This document shows positions 60,795 through 64,000 of a stretch of DNA of 64,000 bases, piece after piece. Source of the stretch: Ruminococcaceae bacterium BL-6 (lineage in GTDB: Bacteria > Bacillota > Clostridia > Oscillospirales > Acutalibacteraceae); contig LR778135.1 in the NCBI GenBank assembly GCA_902810075.1, positions 682,001-746,000 on the forward strand, in the 5' to 3' direction. The position numbers and the translations under genes were made by a program. The notes beneath the pieces were generated by a model. That model was given only the letters and a program-made list of their open reading frames with translations. It was not told the origin of the DNA and searched no databases. Each line of letters opens with the position of its first letter. The stretch's first letter is position 1.

Positions 60795-62037
60795 CCGCAA
60801 AGTTTCAGCAAAGTCGATTTTTGTCTGGAACATTGTTGGCAGCATGACGAGGGCTGGTTCATCCGTAATCTTGTTACTGGTTGTTACGCGTATTTGCGGA
60901 ACCAGTGACGGGGGCGTATTTTCCATCGCCTATGCTACTGCACAAATGCTGCTGACAATCGGCTGGTATGGAATGAGGGCATACCAAGTGACTGATGTTC
61001 ACAGTCGCTTTCAGTTTTCCACTTACCTTTCATCCCGCGTCATTACCTGTTTGATTATGCTGTTGGGAAGCGGTATCTATATCGCAGTCAGTCGCTATTC
61101 AGCAGAAAAGGCGTGGGTCGTTTTTTTTATCTGTGTGCTGAAGATGGTGGACGCAGTAGAGGATGTATATCACGGTTTGCTGCAGCAACATGGCCGTCTG
61201 GATTTGGCGGGAGTTTTGTTGATGGTACGAAATGTATTCTCCATGTTCTCTTTTTTTGTGGTTCTGCTGATGATGAGAAATCTTTTAATCACCAGTGCAA
61301 TTGTTTCGATTGTTTCTCTATTTTTTTGTTTACTCTTAAATATTCCATTTGCAAATCAATTGGAACGGTCCACCTTTAATTTTTCTTTTCTTCCCTTAAA
61401 GAAACTTTTTATAGATTGTTTTCCTTTGTGTGCAGGGAATTTTTTATCCATCTATATTTATAATGCGCCAAAATATGCAATTGACAACTCTCTAAGTGCA
61501 GATTTCCAAGCTTACTACAATATTATTTTTATGCCTGCTTTTGTCATCAACCTGTTTAGCGAAGTTGTATTTAAACCATTATTGGTCAAGCTTGCAAGTT
61601 TGTGGATGGATGGAGACGTAAAGCAGTTTTTTTCCATGATCTTTCGACTGATCGTATGGATCATTTTACTGACCGTTATCGCCGTTATAAGTGCTTATTT
61701 TATCGGAATACCGGTTCTATCTATCCTTTATGGGGTGGATTTGTCCGGATTCAAGTTGGAGCTGCTGATCCTGCTTTCTGGTGGTGGATTTGGTGCATGC
61801 GCTTGGCTTTTAAATAATGTTTTGACAGCGATGCGGAAACAAAAAATTCTTTTATTGGGATATTCGCTGGTTGCAATTTTTGCCGGGATCCTCTCGCCGG
61901 AATTAGTAAGTAAGCTCCACTTTAGAGGGGCTGCGCTATCTTACTTTTGGTCGATTCTGTTGTTATCTGGCTTCTTTATGGCTTCATTGCTATTTTATAA
62001 ATTGCGGAATAGAAAAAATGAGGAGGAACAGATATGA
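60781..62037 (+). CDS. Polysaccharide flippase (Wzx/MATE-like)
   Basis: A 418-aa protein with 12-14 transmembrane segments of the lipid-linked oligosaccharide exporter superfamily (SIFVWNIVGSMTRAGSSVIL, VTRICGTSDGGVFSIAYATA, FPLCAGNFLSIYIYNAPKYA, YNIIFMPAFVINLFSEVVFKP). It flips undecaprenyl-linked units outward. ATG at 60781 overlaps the upstream gene by 14 bp and has GGAAGGCGG at proper distance. Its presence together with a Wzm/Wzt pair means two export routes in one locus. Confidence 0.9.
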   Translation: MRNINRKVSAKSIFVWNIVGSMTRAGSSVILLLVVTRICGTSDGGVFSIAYATAQMLLTIGWYGMRAYQVTDVHSRFQFSTYLSSRVITCLIMLLGSGIYIAVSRYSAEKAWVVFFICVLKMVDAVEDVYHGLLQQHGRLDLAGVLLMVRNVFSMFSFFVVLLMMRNLLITSAIVSIVSLFFCLLLNIPFANQLERSTFNFSFLPLKKLFIDCFPLCAGNFLSIYIYNAPKYAIDNSLSADFQAYYNIIFMPAFVINLFSEVVFKPLLVKLASLWMDGDVKQFFSMIFRLIVWIILLTVIAVISAYFIGIPVLSILYGVDLSGFKLELLILLSGGGFGACAWLLNNVLTAMRKQKILLLGYSLVAIFAGILSPELVSKLHFRGAALSYFWSILLLSGFFMASLLFYKLRNRKNEEEQI

Positions 62038-62741
62038 GGACTTTGATCATTATTCCAGCCTATAATGAAGCAGAGAATATCAAGAAAGTCATCAACAGCG
62101 TACAAAAAGAAGTGCCGGATGCGGATTACCTAGTTGTAAATGATTGTTCACGGGATAGCACAGAACAAATTTGTAAAACAAATCAGTTCAATTATGTGTC
62201 TCTTCCCATTAACCTCGGCATTGGCGGCGGGGTTCAGACCGGCTATCTTTATGCCCGGAACCACCATTATGATATTGCGGTGCAGATCGATGGGGATGGG
62301 CAGCATAATCCGAAATACATAAGGAATGTGATCGAACCGATTGTGAATCAGGAAGCTGATATTGTAATAGGCTCCCGTTTCCTTACGGGCGATGGATTTC
62401 AATCCTCCACCGTGAGGCGTTTTGGCATCAGGTTTTTAAGTGACCTGATTCACATTTGTGATGGAATACGAATCAAAGATGTGACAAGCGGTTATCGGGC
62501 CGTTAACCGTAAATTTATTGAAATATATGCAAAAACCTACGCACAGGACTACCCTGAACCAGAGGCAATTATAGCGGCGGCACAATACGGCGCGAAAATT
62601 CAGGAAGTACCGGTTGTAATGATGGAGCGGACCGGCGGAGTCAGTTCGATAAGCACTTGGAAACCATTTTATTATATGCTGAAAGTTTCCCTTGCAATTC
62701 TTTTATATCGCATTACGTTTAAGAAGGAAGGACTAAATTGA
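62034..62741 (+). CDS. GT2 glycosyltransferase, dolichyl-phosphate-mannose-synthase-like
   Basis: A 235-aa GT2 enzyme: LIIIPAYNEAENIKKVINSV, YLVVNDCSRDSTEQICK, PINLGIGGGVQTGYLYARNH, the DxD segment AVQIDGDGQHNPKYI and IVIGSRFLTGDGFQSS. It lacks C-terminal membrane helices. Such enzymes load a sugar onto polyprenyl phosphate. The next gene encodes a DUF2304 membrane protein, which often supplies the membrane part. It fits a supply role for the GT-C-like DUF2142 protein upstream. Confidence 0.92.
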   Translation: MRTLIIIPAYNEAENIKKVINSVQKEVPDADYLVVNDCSRDSTEQICKTNQFNYVSLPINLGIGGGVQTGYLYARNHHYDIAVQIDGDGQHNPKYIRNVIEPIVNQEADIVIGSRFLTGDGFQSSTVRRFGIRFLSDLIHICDGIRIKDVTSGYRAVNRKFIEIYAKTYAQDYPEPEAIIAAAQYGAKIQEVPVVMMERTGGVSSISTWKPFYYMLKVSLAILLYRITFKKEGLN

Positions 62742-63124
62742 TGTCGCCGTTATTAAGGATCTCATTATGTGTCGGAATTGCAGTTTATTTTACATTCATC
62801 ATAATATTCCTGAGAAAGAAAGCATTGGCTTTAAAATATACCATTCTTTGGATCGTTTCCGGCTTTCTTATGTTGCTTGTTGTACTCTTTCCCCGTATCA
62901 TAAATTATGTATCCAAAATATTGGGAATTGTTACTCCCGCCAATGCAGTTTTTACATTAGAGTTATTCTTTCTGATCGTTATTTTGATGTCCATCACTTC
63001 TATCGTTTCAAAATTAGATGAAAAAATGAAAAAAATGATTCAATATACAGCACTCTTAGAAAAGCGAATTCGGGAGCTGGAGGAAAAACTTGTAACTTCA
63101 GAAAAGCAAAAATTGCAAAGATGA
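62741..63124 (+). CDS. DUF2304 family small membrane protein
   Basis: A 127-aa protein with three transmembrane helices (SLCVGIAVYFTFIIIFL, YTILWIVSGFLMLLVVLF, AVFTLELFFLIVILMSITSI) and a C-terminal coiled coil (YTALLEKRIRELEEKLVTSE). DUF2304 proteins sit next to GT2 polyprenyl-phosphate sugar synthases, as here, and probably anchor them. The ATG overlaps the upstream stop (TGATG). Last gene of the polysaccharide locus. Confidence 0.85.
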   Translation: MSPLLRISLCVGIAVYFTFIIIFLRKKALALKYTILWIVSGFLMLLVVLFPRIINYVSKILGIVTPANAVFTLELFFLIVILMSITSIVSKLDEKMKKMIQYTALLEKRIRELEEKLVTSEKQKLQR

Positions 63125-63324
63125 TTTCGAATCTATTTTTTTAAGCAGCCTTTACCTTGTCCGGTCAGGTTGTTTTTTACATTTCTCATCAGAGCAGCAG
63201 TGAAAATCTTCATTCCTGCCCCCGAAAACACCGCAGCCGGGACACCGGCGATAAACTTTTTTCAATTTTTCTGTATGATTTTGAATCAAGCTCGTCCTTT
63301 TTCTTGTTTTTTTCAGAAAAACGA
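63125..63324. other. Intergenic, end of polysaccharide locus
   Basis: About 200 bp. AAGCAGCCTTTACC...CCGGTCAGGTTGTTTTTT just after the locus could be a weak terminator. A 62-codon minus-strand frame with CPGCG and CCSDEKC is noted but not called. Confidence 0.4.
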
Positions 63325-63354
63325 TTGACAAATTGTGCAAGATTGATTTATAAT
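63325..63354 (+). promoter_or_regulatory. Promoter of the antiporter leader
   Basis: TTGACA (63325-63330) and TATAAT (63349-63354), both perfect, with an 18-bp spacer. The coding region begins almost 480 bp further on. Confidence 0.78.
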
Positions 63355-63360
63355 TCAGTT

Positions 63361-63521
63361 TGATGGATCAAGTGGAAGGAAAAGACTTTTGACGGGTAGC
63401 GGTTCAATATTTACCGGGGACCTCTGCAGACCGGGGAAACTGGTGAATAAAGGGCGGCTATAAAAATCAATACGAGATTTTTATTTATTCGGGGCCGGAT
63501 TTCCTCCGGTTCTGCTCATAA
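63361..63521 (+). promoter_or_regulatory. Structured 5' leader, possible riboswitch
   Basis: The segment folds readily: TAGC (63397) with GCTA (63460), ATTTACC (63409) with GGTGAAT (63444), a repeated GGGGACC/GACCGGGG core with CTGCAG, and GCCGGA/TCCGGT near 63495-63510. It precedes a terminator, so it has aptamer plus expression-platform form. I could not match it to lysine, glycine, TPP, FMN, SAM, c-di-GMP, c-di-AMP, cobalamin or T-box consensus by eye. Confidence 0.4.
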
Positions 63522-63576
63522 AAGGAATCCTATGTTTTGCATTTCTGATGCAACGCAGGGGATTCCTGTTTTTTTT
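63522..63576 (+). terminator. Attenuator-like terminator in the leader
   Basis: AGGAATCC (63523-63530) pairs with GGATTCCT (63560-63567), with an inner TTGCAT/ATGCAA stem, followed by GTTTTTTTT. It sits about 260 bp before the antiporter start; 63577-63838 holds no further gene. Confidence 0.82.
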
Positions 63577-63839
63577 AGGGAATCGGCAGGAATGGTTCCA
63601 GCATAAAAATATTCCAGCCGTGTGATGGCAAGGGGGGATTTTTGCGGATGACATCCATTTGAATACGGGGGGTGAAAGATGGTCTGAAAGAGAAATAAAA
63701 AAAGGTAAGAGGGATGGTTCCGCTGAAAAGCGGAGAGAAAGGTCCTTTTGGGGGAAGAAGCTGCGGCTTTCCGATCATGGGGAGCCGCCTGCAATGAGAA
63801 CTCGTCGTTGCAGGGAAATCATTACAGGAGGTATTTTGT

Positions 63840-64000
63840 ATGGAAGGTATGCAATTGGGAAGTTGGTCGTTGATTCATGCTCCCTCGCTGCTGGCGCTGA
63901 TCCCGCTGGTGGTTTACATCGTCATGGTGTTCCGGGGGAAGGACAATACGTCGGGCATCATCGTGGGCATCATCATCGGCGCGCTGATGATGGGACAGAA
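63840..64000 (+). CDS. NhaC-type Na+/H+ antiporter, N-terminal part
   Basis: The first 53 residues are visible: a short extracytoplasmic start (EGMQLGSWSLIHAPSL), a hydrophobic helix (LLALIPLVVYIVMVF) and the start of a second (TSGIIVGIIIGALMMGQ). This N-terminus fits the NhaC/IT superfamily of antiporters, which also includes lysine and malate/lactate exchangers. GGAGGT precedes the ATG by 8 bp. The long leader with an internal terminator implies regulation before translation. The remainder lies beyond the window, so the family call is moderate. Confidence 0.65.
   Translation, partial: MEGMQLGSWSLIHAPSLLALIPLVVYIVMVFRGKDNTSGIIVGIIIGALMMGQ

Noticed and set aside
63152..63340. A 62-codon minus-strand frame with CPGCG and CCSDEKC, like a zinc ribbon.
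   Set aside because: No ribosome site, Lys/Arg-rich start and overlap with the promoter of the antiporter leader; the cysteines alone are weak evidence.
63361..63580. T-box or lysine riboswitch in the antiporter leader.
   Set aside because: No TGGNACCGCG T-box motif or lysine-aptamer core was found; the fold is left unassigned.

Overview
The window looks like chromosome of a spore-forming, anaerobic, moderately GC-rich member of the Clostridia (Firmicutes), probably near the Oscillospiraceae/Acutalibacteraceae. The basis is an uninterrupted sigK, a PerR-like repressor next to a rubredoxin-first rubrerythrin, a CIRCE operator, frequent TTG starts with strong GGAGG ribosome sites, and Firmicutes-type housekeeping genes. 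No tRNA, rRNA or CRISPR array was recognised.

Layout. 1-4.0 kb: an IS graveyard. Three different IS5-family elements lie within 3.1 kb. Two of them, with 3-bp (TAA) and 2-bp (TA) target duplications, split one secreted C39-like peptidase gene that also carries a frameshift and a stop codon. 4.1-6.9 kb: a PadR regulator with its membrane partner, then small lipoprotein and membrane genes. 7.2-10.3 kb: sigK, perR with its own promoter and operator, rubrerythrin, and a nitrilase-family amidase. 10.6-22.3 kb: one long sugar operon (LacI regulator, fucose-isomerase-like protein, split transketolase, FGGY kinase, ribose-type ABC transporter with a DUF2291 lipoprotein, rbsD, rbsK). It appears to join a ribose module to an isomerase-kinase-transketolase module. 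22.3-24.5 kb: two half-size TauE/SafE permeases, a probable 6S RNA, a DUF1292 gene, and a strong promoter driving an apparently non-coding transcript of about 590 nt. 24.7-30.1 kb: thioredoxin reductase, an unusual fusion of a ketopantoate reductase-like domain to an Old-Yellow-Enzyme domain, split coaB and coaC, and a P1-family peptidase. 30.2-35.9 kb: a lone LacI regulator, prfC, a nitroreductase and an ABC-F ATPase.

36.2-41.8 kb is a five-gene minus-strand mannose operon: manA, a GH130 phosphorylase, a sugar-nucleotide pyrophosphorylase, a GT4 glycosyltransferase and an (alpha/alpha)6-type protein. A perfect CIRCE (HrcA) operator sits at its promoter, suggesting heat-shock control of a mannoside synthesis/phosphorolysis cycle. 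42.2-63.1 kb is a cell-surface polysaccharide locus: O-antigen ligase/polymerase, initiating sugar-phosphate transferase, rhamnosyltransferase-like GT2s, rmlACBD, Wzm/Wzt export ABC transporter, a 1034-residue methyltransferase/coiled-coil/double-GT2 protein, a DUF2142 membrane protein, a pyruvyltransferase, an FrhB-like iron-sulfur protein, a Wzx flippase, a dolichol-phosphate-mannose-synthase-like GT2 and a DUF2304 protein. From about 53.3 kb this locus becomes strikingly AT-rich, which suggests a horizontally acquired serotype-specific part joined to a GC-rich rml/ABC part. The window ends in an NhaC-type antiporter preceded by a long structured leader with an attenuator-like terminator.

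Two families of short intergenic repeats are scattered through the window: a CCTCCCCCGCC/GGCGGGGGAGG hairpin (four copies) and a MITE-like sequence ending in TTAGACYTCGTTTGAAAAAT (one complete copy, three partial or decayed).
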